Assembly (NCBI GenBank): GCA_021208265.1
Contig: JAJOJU010000049.1
Location: 1 to 44,233 of the forward strand
Reading direction: 5' to 3'
From: Alphaproteobacteria bacterium
GTDB lineage: Bacteria > Pseudomonadota > Alphaproteobacteria > Micavibrionales > Micavibrionaceae
DNA: 44,233 nt
Part shown: positions 1 to 8,983 of the stretch, piece by piece
How positions within the stretch are numbered: position 1 is the first letter of the stretch
Layout: each line of letters begins with the position of its first letter
Notes under the pieces: generated by a model
Seen by the model: only the letters and a program-made list of their open reading frames with translations
What the model was told of the DNA's origin: nothing
Databases searched by the model: none
Position numbers and translations under genes: made by a program

Positions 1-428
1 CTTAACGCCTCTCCCGCCACCATGGCACAGGCCGTGATGACGTTCAGGGAGCGGAGGCCGGGGCGCATCGGGATAAAAACCCGGGCGTCTGATGCGTTAT
101 GCACATCATCGGGCACGCCGGCGCTTTCACGTCCCGCCAGCAGGATATCGTCGTTCCGGAATGAAAATTCGGTATAGGGCAGGGCAGCTTTGGTGCTAAG
201 TAAAATAATGCGTTGTCCGGTGTGCACGTCTTTGAATTTTTCCCATGAACTGTAACGGTTAAGTGTCAGGGCGTTGATATAATCCAGCGCGCTCTGGCGG
301 ATTTTACGTTCATCCCAGGGGAAGCCGGTGGGCTCGATGATATCCAGTTCCAGCCCCAGACAGGCGCATAACCTGATGGCGGCGCCGACATTCTGGGGGA
401 TGTCGGGCTGATAGAGAGACAGATGCAT
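1..428 (-). CDS. trmL: tRNA (cytidine/uridine-34 2'-O)-methyltransferase TrmL, 3' part beyond the window
   Basis: This gene runs off the left edge; about 142 N-terminal residues are visible. It starts MHLSLYQPDIPQNVGAAIRL, the beginning of the SPOUT-fold TrmL/YibK family. That family 2'-O-methylates the wobble nucleotide of tRNA-Leu isoacceptors using S-adenosylmethionine. Further family motifs are LLAGRESAGVPDDVH (knot motif, about residues 105-119) and IPMRPGLRSLNVITACA near the cut edge. The start is the ATG at 426-428. It is divergent from petA across a 140-base gap. Identification is confident; the C-terminal end cannot be checked. Confidence 0.92.
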   Translation of the reverse strand, partial: MHLSLYQPDIPQNVGAAIRLCACLGLELDIIEPTGFPWDERKIRQSALDYINALTLNRYSSWEKFKDVHTGQRIILLSTKAALPYTEFSFRNDDILLAGRESAGVPDDVHNASDARVFIPMRPGLRSLNVITACAMVAGEAL

Positions 429-499
429 TTTTTTACACTTCCTTGACTTTGGTCAGTTGCACAAAACGGGATTGCGCTGTAGGGTCTTTATCAATAGAC

Positions 500-528
500 T
501 TGAAAAAAACTTTTCTTGTCAGTAACTA
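500..528 (+). promoter_or_regulatory. possible promoter of petABC
   Basis: A TTGAAA hexamer (500-505) is followed after 17 bases by TAACTA (523-528), about 40 bases before petA. The -35 match is fair and the -10 match is poor. It is offered mainly because the petABC promoter should lie in this 140-base divergent gap. Confidence 0.25.
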
Positions 529-568
529 AGACCTGAAACAAGAATCATCACAAGTGTAAAAGCGTATC

Positions 569-1120
569 ATGGCAACGAAAGAATCTTCGCCCGGCAAGGG
601 GCACAAAGGTGAAACCCGCAGGGATTTCCTGCAACTGACGGCAGCGGCATTTGGCGCGGTTGGCGTGGGATCGGTCGTATGGCCGTTCGTGGACAGTTTA
701 AATCCCTCCAAGGATACGTTGGCGCTGGCCTCGACGGAAGTCGATCTTTCGCCGGTGCAGGTAGGGCAATCTATTACAGCGATGTGGCGCGGAAAGCCTG
801 TGTTCATTCGTCACCGTACGCCTAAAGAAATTCAGGAAGCGGCGGATGTAAACGTTGCGGAGCTCCGTGACAAGCAAAGCGATTCCGAGCGCGTGCAAAA
901 GCCGGAATGGCTGATTCTGGTCGGTATTTGCACCCATCTGGGTTGCGTTCCCGCCGGGCAGAAATCAACTGATCCGCGCGGCGATTACGACGGCTGGTTC
1001 TGCCCCTGTCACGGTTCTCACTACGACAGTTCGGGCCGTATCCGCAAAGGCCCGGCTCCCAAGAATCTGGCCGTTCCTGAGTATGAATTCGTTAGCGATA
1101 CAATGGTAAAGATTGGGTAA
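569..1120 (+). CDS. petA: ubiquinol-cytochrome c reductase iron-sulfur (Rieske) subunit
   Basis: This is the Rieske [2Fe-2S] protein of the cytochrome bc1 complex, 183 residues. It takes one electron from ubiquinol at the Qo site and passes it to cytochrome c1. The N-terminus has a twin-arginine-type motif (RRDFLQL, residues 17-23) leading into a membrane anchor (about 24-44). The two cluster-binding boxes are intact: CTHLGC (121-126) and CPCHGSHY (145-152), supplying two Cys and two His ligands plus the disulfide pair. The stop is followed 5 bases later by petB, giving the usual petA-petB-petC order. The length is normal for the family. Confidence 0.97.
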   Translation: MATKESSPGKGHKGETRRDFLQLTAAAFGAVGVGSVVWPFVDSLNPSKDTLALASTEVDLSPVQVGQSITAMWRGKPVFIRHRTPKEIQEAADVNVAELRDKQSDSERVQKPEWLILVGICTHLGCVPAGQKSTDPRGDYDGWFCPCHGSHYDSSGRIRKGPAPKNLAVPEYEFVSDTMVKIG

Positions 1121-1125
1121 GCATC

Positions 1126-2613
1126 ATGGCATCCGGAAAAAGAGAATCATTTGATAACCCCGTAGTAGAGTGGATCGACTCACGTCTTCCGCTTTTTACG
1201 CTGATGAACAAGGAATACGGTGTTTTCCCGGTTCCCAAGAACTTCAATTATTTTTGGAATTTCGGAGCGATTGCCAGCTTTATGCTGATTACGATGATCG
1301 TAACCGGCATTATTCTGGCTATGCAGTATACGGCTAATATCCATATGGCCTTTGATTCTGTCGAGCGGATCATGCGCGATGTGAATTTCGGCTGGTTGAT
1401 TCGTTATATTCACATGAATGGCGCTTCTTTCTTCTTTATCGCCGTTTATATCCACATTTTCCGTGGTATGTTCTATGGGTCATACAAGGCGCCGCGTGAA
1501 ATTCTCTGGATTCTGGGCGTTATCATTTTCCTTCTGATGATGGCAACGGCCTTTATCGGCTATGTTCTTCCTTGGGGCCAGATGTCTTACTGGGGGGCGA
1601 CTGTTATCACTAATCTGTTCTCTGCTTTCCCGATTATTGGGGAGCCGATTGTGACATGGCTTTGGGGTGGGTTTTCGGTTGATAATCCCACTTTGAACCG
1701 CTTCTTTGCTCTCCATTACCTGTTGCCGTTTATCATCTTTGCTGTGGTATTCCTTCATGTCTGGGCGTTGCATGTATGCGGCTCCAACAACCCGCTGGGA
1801 ATTGAGCCTCAGGACAAGAAAGACACGTTGCCTTTCCATCCGTATTACACGATGAAAGACAGCTTCGGTCTGCTAGTATTCCTGATCCTGTTCTGTGCAT
1901 TCGTGTTTTTCATGCCGGATGCTCTGGGCCACCCGGATAACTATATCCCGGCGAACCCGCTGGTAACCCCGGCGCATATCGTGCCTGAATGGTACTTCCT
2001 GCCGTTCTACGCTATTTTGCGGGCGATTACGTTTGATACCAATCTCGTGATGCTGGGCGGTTTCGGCCTGATGTTCATGCCGTTCTTCTGGAATGTGCTG
2101 GCTATGCTGGTGAAGCAATTTGCCAAGATGGATCTGCCGCGCTTTAAGGCCATGACCCCCAAAGCGCCTTTTCTGATCGGCGGTCTGGTTGTTGCCGGTG
2201 CCGGGTTTGCTCTATCCGGGCTTATTCCGCTGCTGACGGATGTTACGATTATCGAAGCCAAGCTGGGCGGGGTTTTGGCTATGTTTGGTGCGATTGTACT
2301 TTGGATCTTCATGCCGTGGCTCGACAGCCATCCTGTGCGCAGCGCCATGTTCCGCCCGGTGTTCAAGACATTGTTCCTGATTTTGGTGGTGGACTTCATC
2401 TTCCTTGGCTATGTGGGCTCTCAACCGGCTGATGCGATGCTGGTCGGACTGCCGCTCAGTATTTTCGGTTTGATTGCTACGGCCTATTACTTTGCTTTCT
2501 TTGTTGTGGTTCTGCCTATCCTGAGCGTTACCGAACAGGGCAAGCCTCTGCCGAAAAGCATTCATGATGCCGTTCTCTCTCAACACAAGGCTGCGAAGGC
2601 GGCGAAGAAATAA
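1126..2613 (+). CDS. petB: cytochrome b of the bc1 complex, with a large insertion
   Basis: This is the membrane core of the bc1 complex and carries both b hemes. The four heme-ligand histidines are present with the expected 14-residue spacing: H96/H110 in helix B and H197/H211 in helix D. The Qo-site motif PEWY is at 287-290. At 495 residues it is longer than the roughly 400-430 usual for alphaproteobacteria. The excess lies between YAILRAI (ending at 301) and [11 protein letters not shown] (from 379), which are nearly adjacent in most cytochromes b. The inserted stretch holds two hydrophobic segments (about 306-329 and 347-370) separated by a basic loop. The reading frame is open throughout, so this is not a frameshift product. 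The C-terminal part ([11 protein letters not shown] onward) is canonical. Confidence 0.97.
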   Translation: MASGKRESFDNPVVEWIDSRLPLFTLMNKEYGVFPVPKNFNYFWNFGAIASFMLITMIVTGIILAMQYTANIHMAFDSVERIMRDVNFGWLIRYIHMNGASFFFIAVYIHIFRGMFYGSYKAPREILWILGVIIFLLMMATAFIGYVLPWGQMSYWGATVITNLFSAFPIIGEPIVTWLWGGFSVDNPTLNRFFALHYLLPFIIFAVVFLHVWALHVCGSNNPLGIEPQDKKDTLPFHPYYTMKDSFGLLVFLILFCAFVFFMPDALGHPDNYIPANPLVTPAHIVPEWYFLPFYAILRAITFDTNLVMLGGFGLMFMPFFWNVLAMLVKQFAKMDLPRFKAMTPKAPFLIGGLVVAGAGFALSGLIPLLTDVTIIEAKLGGVLAMFGAIVLWIFMPWLDSHPVRSAMFRPVFKTLFLILVVDFIFLGYVGSQPADAMLVGLPLSIFGLIATAYYFAFFVVVLPILSVTEQGKPLPKSIHDAVLSQHKAAKAAKK

Positions 2614-2616
2614 GCG

Positions 2617-3384
2617 ATGGATAATATGAAACACGCAATCCGTTTTTTCCTTGTAATTCTGGCGTTGTCGCCGGCAATGGCCTATGCGGCGGGTGATGCA
2701 CCGCACGCCCCTGAGCAGGACTGGAGCTTCAGCGGCCCGTTCGGAACCTATGATAAGGCATCCTTGCAGCGTGGATTGCTGGTGTACCGTCAGGTTTGCG
2801 CGGTGTGCCATTCCATGAAGCATTTGTTCTACCGCGATCTGGAAGCTTTGGGGTATGACGAAGGTCAGATTAAAGCGATTGCTGCGGAATACACAGTTAC
2901 AGATGGCCCTGATGATGAGGGTGAGATGTTTGAGCGCCCGGCCCGCCCCAGCGATAAATTTAAATCACCCTTTGCTAATGAGAAGCAAGCCAAGGCTGCT
3001 AATAACGGTGCATTGCCGCCTGATCTGTCCCTGATTACCAAGGCGCGCCATGGCGGGGCTGATTATGTTCACGCTATTCTGACGGGCTATGAAGAAGCGC
3101 CGGAGCATGTAGAGCTTCTGCCGGGGCAGAACTACAATAAATATATGCCGGGCCATATCATTGCGATGGCGTCACCGCTGATGGATGACCAGATTGCTTA
3201 TGAGGATGGTTCACCGCAGACGGTTGATCAATACGCTAAGGACGTTGCACACTTCCTGACATGGGCGGCTGATCCATACATGGAAGACCGTAAACGTACA
3301 GGTATCAAGGTTATCCTGTTCCTGCTGGCGTTTGCTGCTGTGATGTATGCTGTGAAGCGTAAAACATGGGCCGATCAGCACTAA
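2617..3384 (+). CDS. petC: cytochrome c1
   Basis: This is the third subunit of bc1, 255 residues. It accepts the electron from the Rieske protein and delivers it to a soluble cytochrome c. It has a cleavable signal peptide (about residues 1-24, ending AMAYA), a single heme c site CAVCH, an axial-Met region (MPGHIIAMASPL) and one C-terminal membrane anchor followed by positive charges (VKRKTWADQH). The start at 2617 lies 3 bases after the petB stop; an alternative start is the ATG at 2626. It completes the petABC operon. Family assignment is certain. Confidence 0.96.
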   Translation: MDNMKHAIRFFLVILALSPAMAYAAGDAPHAPEQDWSFSGPFGTYDKASLQRGLLVYRQVCAVCHSMKHLFYRDLEALGYDEGQIKAIAAEYTVTDGPDDEGEMFERPARPSDKFKSPFANEKQAKAANNGALPPDLSLITKARHGGADYVHAILTGYEEAPEHVELLPGQNYNKYMPGHIIAMASPLMDDQIAYEDGSPQTVDQYAKDVAHFLTWAADPYMEDRKRTGIKVILFLLAFAAVMYAVKRKTWADQH

Positions 3385-3543
3385 AAATACTACCGGGAAT
3401 TTTCTTTCCTTAAAGCATAAGTAAGCACGAAATATTTACTATTTTTGTGCTACACTTGCTTAGGTGAAACTATTTACTGGGTGGGTACAGTTTGGATAAG
3501 CAAGCCGTTAAAAAAGCTCTACATAAAAGCCAAGACCTATCAT

Positions 3544-3759
3544 ATGGCAGCGTTGCTGCTGTCATTGTGCGGTTTGGCTGTTTGTATTTATCTTTATGTC
3601 CGGATCACAGGCGGGAATGTAATGCTGGCGCTGGAGAACCCGCATTACGTGCTATTTATCCTTTTCCCGTTTTTACCGGCGGCCTTTATGGCATTTCTGG
3701 CAAATCGTCTTGAGCGCCAAACGCTTGAAAAGTTTGAGGAAATGATGAAAGATCAATAA
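3544..3759 (+). CDS. small two-helix membrane protein, unknown function
   Basis: From the ATG at 3544 the product is 71 residues with two hydrophobic segments (MAALLLSLCGLAVCIYLYV and VLFILFPFLPAAFMAFLA) and a charged C-terminal tail. No family is recognised. The start is uncertain: the frame stays open upstream to a TTG at 3445. Another frame begins at a TTG at 3492 after a GGGTGGG stretch and reads a plausible basic N-terminus (MDKQAVKKALHKSQDLSY). A one-base error near 3538-3545 could join the two. It lies between petC and the DUF924 gene on the same strand. Confidence 0.6.
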   Translation: MAALLLSLCGLAVCIYLYVRITGGNVMLALENPHYVLFILFPFLPAAFMAFLANRLERQTLEKFEEMMKDQ

Positions 3760-3780
3760 AGGTATTTTATTGATCTTCTC

Positions 3781-4326
3781 ATGTATAACAGCAAGCACGA
3801 AATTCTGGATTTTTGGTTTAAAGAAACACTGCCCCAGCAGTGGTTTCAGGTGAGCGAGGAGTTTGACTCCCTTGTTCGCAGCCGCTACGGCGTGCTTTAC
3901 CACAACGCCGCCGCCGGGATGATTGACGACTGGCAGACCGATTCCGATGGCGCGCTCGCACTTTGTATTATTCTGGACCAGTTTCCCCGTAATATGTTCC
4001 GGGGTAAATCTGAGGCTTTTGCTACCGACAAAAAAGCGCTTTTGGTGGCCAAGCAGGCGATCCATAAGGGCTTTGATATTATCCTGACGCCCCTAAAGCG
4101 CCGTTTTCTGTATCTTCCGTTTGAACATAGTGAAAACCTGAATGATCAGCGCCGCAGCGTACAATTATTTGAAACGATGAAGAATGACGATCCTGTGGGT
4201 TATGAACATGCCCTTAAACATTTGCAGGTGATTGAACGTTTCGGGCGCTTTCCTGGGCGTAATGCCGCTCTTAGCAGGAGCAGCACAGACGAGGAGTTGG
4301 AATATCTGAAGAATCCGCTATTTTAA
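3781..4326 (+). CDS. DUF924 family protein
   Basis: The product has 181 residues. It is recognised by the DUF924 pattern: an N-terminal ILDFWF, then ALALCIILDQFPRNMFRG, LPFEHSE and a late FGRFPGRNAALSR. The family is an all-helical, TPR-like fold common in proteobacteria with no established biochemical role. The gene begins 21 bases after the preceding small membrane gene and ends 30 bases before the aldehyde dehydrogenase. No signal peptide or membrane segment is seen. Family assignment is strong; function is unknown. Confidence 0.88.
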   Translation: MYNSKHEILDFWFKETLPQQWFQVSEEFDSLVRSRYGVLYHNAAAGMIDDWQTDSDGALALCIILDQFPRNMFRGKSEAFATDKKALLVAKQAIHKGFDIILTPLKRRFLYLPFEHSENLNDQRRSVQLFETMKNDDPVGYEHALKHLQVIERFGRFPGRNAALSRSSTDEELEYLKNPLF

Positions 4327-4356
4327 TGTTCGAACCGAACAAGGGAGGATTCGCAT

Positions 4357-5866
4357 ATGAGCGCTCACGCCGCACTTCTGAAAACATTTGATCTTGATGA
4401 AACGACAGGCCAGCTGGAGGTTCACAGCCCCATTGACGGCGACCTGATCGGCAGCACGGCGATGACGCCTGTTTCGGAAGTGGATGCGATTGCAGCCAAG
4501 GCGCAAGCGGCTTTCAAGGAATGGCGCGCTGTTCCGGCGCCGGTGCGCGGTGAGTTCGTCCGCCTGCTGGGTGAAGAGCTGCGTGTGCAGAAAGATGCGC
4601 TGGGCAAGCTGGTCACACTGGAATGCGGCAAGATCCTCTCCGAAGGGCTGGGCGAGGTGCAGGAGATGATTGATATCTGCGACTTTGCCGTGGGTCTTTC
4701 CCGCCAGTTATATGGTCTTACTATTGCGTCCGAGCGCCCCGGTCACCATATGCGTGAAATGTGGCAGCCCCTTGGTCCTGTAGGGATCATTTCCGCCTTT
4801 AACTTCCCGGTGGCTGTTTGGGCGTGGAATGCGGCCCTTGCCTTGGTTTGTGGTAACTCGCTTGTCTGGAAGCCATCCGAAAAGACGCCGTTAACGGCGC
4901 TGGCTTGTGAAAAGATATTCAAAAAAGCGGTCGAGCGCTTCCGTCAGTCCGGGCACAAAATTCCCGATAACATGCTGCAAATGATCATCGGCGGGCGTGA
5001 TGTGGGTGAGGCCATGACAGCCCATAAAGCCTTTCCGCTCATCAGCGCCACAGGCAGCACCGCCATGGGCCGTGCTGTGGGCGAAGTTGTCGCCAAACGC
5101 ATGGGCCGCTCACTTTTAGAACTAGGCGGTAACAACGCCATGGTGATTGCGCCGTCAGCCGATCTGGATATGGCGGTAAGGGCCATTCTGTTCGGGGCGG
5201 TGGGAACCGCCGGGCAGCGCTGCACCACCACGCGCCGTTTGATCGTGCATAAAAGCATTAAGGCGGAACTGCTGGAAAAACTTGTAAAGGTGTACGGGCA
5301 GGTGCGTATCGGCAACCCGCTGGAACCATCCACGCTTGTAGGGCCCTTGATTGATAAAGCCGCTTTTGAGGGCATGGAAAAGGCCCTTGAGGCTGCGAAG
5401 GCTCAGGGCGGCAAGATACTGGCGGGCGGCGGACGCGCCACAGACGGCGTGCCGGATGGCGGCTACTACGTGAAGCCTGCTCTGGTGGAAATGCCGGGGC
5501 AGACGGATATCGTCAAAACACGAAACCTTCGTCCCCATTCTGTATGTCATGGAATATACCGATCTTGAGGCTGCGATTGACCTGCAAAACGATGTGCCGC
5601 AGGGGCTCTCATCAGCCATCTTTACAACCGATATGCGCGAAGCCGAGCGGTTCTTATCAGCCACAGGCAGCGATTGCGGTATCGCCAATGTGAATATCGG
5701 TACCAGCGGGGCCGAGATCGGCGGCGCGTTCGGCGGCGAAAAAGAAACCGGCGGCGGGCGCGAAAGCGGATCGGATAGCTGGAAGGCCTATATGCGCCGC
5801 CAGACGCAGACACTCAATTACTCCAGCGCTTTACCTTTGGCGCAGGGTGTTGTTTTCGATGTATAG
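4357..5866 (+). CDS. ALDH7-type aldehyde dehydrogenase (aminoadipate-semialdehyde dehydrogenase-like), frameshifted
   Basis: This is an NAD(P)-dependent aldehyde dehydrogenase, 502 residues after correction. ALDH7 features include [20 protein letters not shown], the general-base region LELGGNNA, the catalytic cysteine in [11 protein letters not shown], and the C-terminal [20 protein letters not shown] with a late QTLNYS. ALDH7/AmaB enzymes oxidise alpha-aminoadipate semialdehyde in lysine catabolism; the substrate here is inferred. The frame breaks at about 5521, where one extra C follows AAAACA. Removing it joins IVKT to [12 protein letters not shown], exactly as the family requires. A ribosome-binding site (GGGAGG, about 4342-4347) precedes the ATG. 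Confidence 0.9.
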
Positions 5867-5913
5867 TTCTTGCGGTTTTAACTCAGCTTTAATTGCTGCA
5901 TTGCCATAATGAT

Positions 5914-5944
5914 AAAAAGGGGCGAATCGGACAGCGCCCTTTCA
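5914..5944 (+). terminator. hairpin after the aldehyde dehydrogenase
   Basis: An AAAGGGGCG / CGCCCTTT stem with a 10-base loop lies 48 bases past the stop. The T run is only TTTC, so termination strength is uncertain. The rest of the 238-base gap up to 6105 shows no further gene. Confidence 0.5.
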
Positions 5945-6104
5945 ATGCGTGTAGGACAGCTTCGTTAGGCGCTTTTAACGGTAACAGGTAATTAATTGAT
6001 TCAAAGTGTGAAAGACATGTTTGTGCCTGGGGCTTGTTTGCGCTGCAGCGAAGATTTCGTGTACGCTGAAATCATCTTCAACAATCAACCAGGAGTAATA
6101 TGTC

Positions 6105-6323
6105 ATGAGTACAACTACGTCTTCTGAACAACTTAAACGCCTTAAAGCTTTGCAAGCCAAGCATGCGGCGATTTCAGAAAGATTGGACACCGCGCTTAAG
6201 ACCCCGTCAACCGCGGATTATTATCTGGTGCAGCTAAAAAAACAGAAACTGCTTTTGAAAGATTCTATCATGAGGTTATCCGACCCGCGAAGGGTGGCGA
6301 ACCAGTCCGGCGCGGCTGGTTAG
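6105..6323 (+). CDS. YdcH-like (DUF465) small protein
   Basis: The product has 72 residues. The DUF465/YdcH pattern is clear: LKRLKALQAKHAAISERLD, then a P..ADYY linker, then LKKQKLLLKDSIMRL, forming a two-helix antiparallel hairpin. These small cytoplasmic proteins are widespread in proteobacteria and their function is not firmly known. AGGAG lies about 10 bases before the ATG at 6105. The gene stands alone, with a terminator before and after it. Confidence 0.8.
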   Translation: MSTTTSSEQLKRLKALQAKHAAISERLDTALKTPSTADYYLVQLKKQKLLLKDSIMRLSDPRRVANQSGAAG

Positions 6324-6351
6324 ATGATTTTTTGATTTCCTCCACGAGGAT

Positions 6352-6392
6352 AAAAAAGGGCGCAGGAGATAATCCGGCGCCCTTTTGTTTTT
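6352..6392 (+). terminator. bidirectional rho-independent terminator
   Basis: The stem GGGCGC (6358-6363) / GCGCCC (6377-6382) is followed by TTTTGTTTTT on + and by TTTTTT on - (A6 at 6352-6357). It lies between the convergent YdcH-like gene and the DUF1013 gene and can serve both. Confidence 0.85.
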
Positions 6393-6409
6393 AGCTTGAT
6401 CAGTTGATC

Positions 6410-7123
6410 CTAGTTATCATCGTCCTGGCTGCTGCTACCGGCATAGCTGCCTGTGCCGAGGAAGTTGGAGAAATCAAAACCGCCGCTACTTTTTGTGCTG
6501 TCATCCTCTTCGGATGATGCGGCAGCCGCATTTTCCATTTCAGCCATCTTCTGGGCTTTAATAGCTTCCGGATCTTTTCCGGCGGCTTTCAGCGCTTTGT
6601 TATGGGCATTTTCAAATTCAATATAGGTGCATAGGCCCAGTTCTGCCGGGTGGCGCGGTTTAATATTCGCCTGGTTAGGGTGGGTACGGTCGCGCACATT
6701 GTTGATCGTGGGCTTGGTTGTGCCGATCAGCTTGCAGATAGCGGAATCAGGGATGTCCGGCGCGTTCTTAAGGATGTAAGCAATGGCATCCGGCTTGTCG
6801 CCACGTTTGGAAACGGGGGTATAGCGGGGGCCTTTGGCGCGTGTTTTCACGGGGGGTAGGTCACGGCGGGACAGGATCAGATCCAGCTTGTAGTCTGCTT
6901 CGCAGCGCTTGATTTCGTCAGCTGTTAATTCGCCGTTTTCAATCGGGTTACGACCCACAAGGCCACGGCCGATTTCTTCATTGGCAAGGGCTTCGACCTC
7001 AATTTCCGTCAGGTCTGTGAAACGGGCGATCTGACCGAACGTCAGGATCGTGTTTTCAATCAGCCACACAGCGGTTGCTTTCGGCATTAACAGTTTTTGT
7101 TCGTGTTTCAGGGCTTGTGCCAT
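6410..7123 (-). CDS. DUF1013 family (TrcR-like) transcriptional regulator
   Basis: The product has 237 residues. It matches the alphaproteobacterial DUF1013 family: an N-terminal MPKATAVWLIENTILTFGQIA helix-turn-helix-like segment, then LTFGQIARFTDLTEIEVEALA, then a second DNA-binding-like segment around IPDSAICKLIGTTKPTINNVRDR. Members are cell-cycle-linked regulators in this class (TrcR has been described as binding RNA polymerase). The last 40 or so residues are Ser/Asp/Gly-rich and look disordered. The gene is transcribed divergently from DUF1192. The start MAQALKHEQK is preceded by AGAGGATAAACC. Family confident; the role is from family knowledge. Confidence 0.85.
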   Translation of the reverse strand: MAQALKHEQKLLMPKATAVWLIENTILTFGQIARFTDLTEIEVEALANEEIGRGLVGRNPIENGELTADEIKRCEADYKLDLILSRRDLPPVKTRAKGPRYTPVSKRGDKPDAIAYILKNAPDIPDSAICKLIGTTKPTINNVRDRTHPNQANIKPRHPAELGLCTYIEFENAHNKALKAAGKDPEAIKAQKMAEMENAAAASSEEDDSTKSSGGFDFSNFLGTGSYAGSSSQDDDN

Positions 7124-7254
7124 GGTTTATCCTCTTCTAAAAGCTCATGGAAGATTTGATTACAAATTCATTTCTATGTTGGGAATAAACGTTTTATAAA
7201 AGAGGGCGCTGGGAATTACCAGTAATTTTTAGTGATAGCAGCGAGGTTTTTTTT

Positions 7255-7443
7255 ATGTTCGATGATCTGGAGCCCATCCGCAAAAAGAAAGAATATACGC
7301 TCGGCGAAAAGCTTGACCAGTATTCGGTGGCCGAGCTGGAAGCGCTGATCAGCGAGCTGAAAGCCGAGATTGAACGGGCCGAAGCTGATATTTCCAAGAA
7401 AAAAGCTTCCACTGCTGCCGCTGAAGCGCTATTTAAATCCTGA
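7255..7443 (+). CDS. DUF1192 family small protein
   Basis: The product has 62 residues. It shows the DUF1192 pattern of FDDLEP near the start, then YSVAELEALISELKAEIERAEADI and a basic tail. It is a short helical coiled-coil protein found almost only in alphaproteobacteria, of unknown function. GCGAGG plus a T-rich spacer precedes the ATG at 7255. It sits 44 bases upstream of guaC, perhaps cotranscribed. Confidence 0.85.
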   Translation: MFDDLEPIRKKKEYTLGEKLDQYSVAELEALISELKAEIERAEADISKKKASTAAAEALFKS

Positions 7444-7487
7444 AAGGTGCGGCTTCATCCTGACATGCCGCAGAATGTAAAACTGAT

Positions 7488-8537
7488 ATGCATATCGAAA
7501 CAGACCCCAAGCTTGATTTTAAAGACGTTCTGATCCGCCCGAAGCGCTCAACGCTGGCGAGCCGTAAGGATGTTGATATCGCCCGTGAATTCACATTCAA
7601 GTGGAGCGGTCGCAAGTTCAAGGGCGTGCCCATCATCGCCGCCAACATGGATGGTGTGGGTACGTTTGATATGGCAAAAGCCTTCGAAAAGGATGGTAAC
7701 GGCCTGACCGTAGCGCTTCACAAACATTATGCGTTGGAAGATCTGGAGGCGTATTACACCAAAAACGGACCGGATAACGTCTGGTATTCCATCGGTCTGG
7801 TGAAAGATGATCAGGACAAGCTTTTGAAATTTATAAAAGGCAAGGCGGGCAAGAAGCTGGATAAAGTTTGTATCGATGTGGCGAATGGTTACAGCCAGAA
7901 TTTCGTTGATTTCATTAAAAAGATCCGTGACAAGGTCGGCAAGGATATCACCATCATGGCGGGCAATGTTGTGACCGGCGAAATGGTGGAAGAGCTTATC
8001 CTGTCCGGTGTGGATGTGGTTAAGGTTGGCATCGGCCCCGGTTCCGTTTGTACCACGCGTCGTATGACAGGCGTGGGTTACCCGCAGCTTTCCGCCACGA
8101 TTGAATGCGCTGATGCCGCGCATGGTTTGGGCGGGCTTATCTGTGCCGATGGCGGCTGCACCGTGCCGGGCGATATCGCCAAGGCCTTTGGCGGCGGCGC
8201 TGATTTTGTGATGCTGGGCGGCATGCTGTCCGGCCATGATCAGGCCGAACAGCGTGTTATTGAGAAAGACGGCGAAAAGTTTGTTCAGTTTTACGGCATG
8301 AGCAGCGATACCGCCATGAAGAAGCATAAAGGCGGCGTGGCAGAATACCGCGCATCCGAAGGGAAAACCGTGCATGTGCCTTATAAGGGCGATGTTGCCG
8401 TGACGTTGCAGGATGTTTTGGGTGGCATTCGTTCGGCCTGTACTTACGTCGGCGCGAAGCGACTGAAGGAGCTTTCAAAACGCACGACCTTTATTCGTGT
8501 CAATCAACAACTGAATACAGTTTACGGTGACCGCTAA
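7488..8537 (+). CDS. guaC: GMP reductase
   Basis: GuaC converts GMP to IMP and ammonia using NADPH, for purine salvage. The 349 residues match the E. coli-type enzyme in length and begin with the family signature [17 protein letters not shown]. The TIM-barrel active-site loop [17 protein letters not shown] contains the catalytic cysteine. The phosphate-binding GG segments ([15 protein letters not shown]) and the C-terminal flap ([13 protein letters not shown]) are present. IMP dehydrogenase is excluded by the lack of CBS domains and by the GuaC-type N-terminus. The frame is intact. Confidence 0.96.
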   Translation: MHIETDPKLDFKDVLIRPKRSTLASRKDVDIAREFTFKWSGRKFKGVPIIAANMDGVGTFDMAKAFEKDGNGLTVALHKHYALEDLEAYYTKNGPDNVWYSIGLVKDDQDKLLKFIKGKAGKKLDKVCIDVANGYSQNFVDFIKKIRDKVGKDITIMAGNVVTGEMVEELILSGVDVVKVGIGPGSVCTTRRMTGVGYPQLSATIECADAAHGLGGLICADGGCTVPGDIAKAFGGGADFVMLGGMLSGHDQAEQRVIEKDGEKFVQFYGMSSDTAMKKHKGGVAEYRASEGKTVHVPYKGDVAVTLQDVLGGIRSACTYVGAKRLKELSKRTTFIRVNQQLNTVYGDR

Positions 8538-8590
8538 GCTGTGTAGTGTGAACACCGGATAACAAAGAAGAATGAAAAGGATAATCGATC

Positions 8591-8974
8591 ATGGATGATA
8601 TAAAGCAGCGGCTGGTACAGGCATCGGATGTATGTGTGAAGGCTTTTGAAAAATGGTCGTCCGACCAGAAAAGCAGCTCTGTGCGCGAAACATTGCAAGA
8701 AGCCATTCATGAGCTTCGCAAGGTGGCATCCCGTCTGGAAATTGAACTGGCAATCAGTGAGCGCGACCAGAATGCTGCCAAGCCTATTCCCATTCCCCCT
8801 CACCGCGCAGCCCGCGGAAAAGGCGGTAATAATGATATGGGTGACGACAATATTGGTAATTCCGCATCGGATGATGATGGTCCGGCGCCTCAGCAAAAAT
8901 CCTCTGGTGGGGCTATGCGCCGTCGTTTGGGTTCAGGTAGCGGCCCTCGTAAGTCCGGCGGCGGGCAGGATTAA
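8591..8974 (+). CDS. hypothetical protein with helical N-terminus and disordered tail
   Basis: The product has 127 residues. Residues 1-60 (MDDIKQRLVQASDVCVKAFEK through LRKVASRLEIELAISERD) look like two amphipathic helices. From about residue 65 it is low-complexity, rich in Gly, Ser, Asp and Pro, ending in a basic GSGSGPRKSGGG tail. No family is recognised. It starts 54 bases after guaC. A strong terminator follows 26 bases after its stop, so guaC and this gene could share a transcript. The frame and codon use resemble the neighbours. Confidence 0.7.
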   Translation: MDDIKQRLVQASDVCVKAFEKWSSDQKSSSVRETLQEAIHELRKVASRLEIELAISERDQNAAKPIPIPPHRAARGKGGNNDMGDDNIGNSASDDDGPAPQQKSSGGAMRRRLGSGSGPRKSGGGQD

Positions 8975-8983
8975 TTTTCTCCG

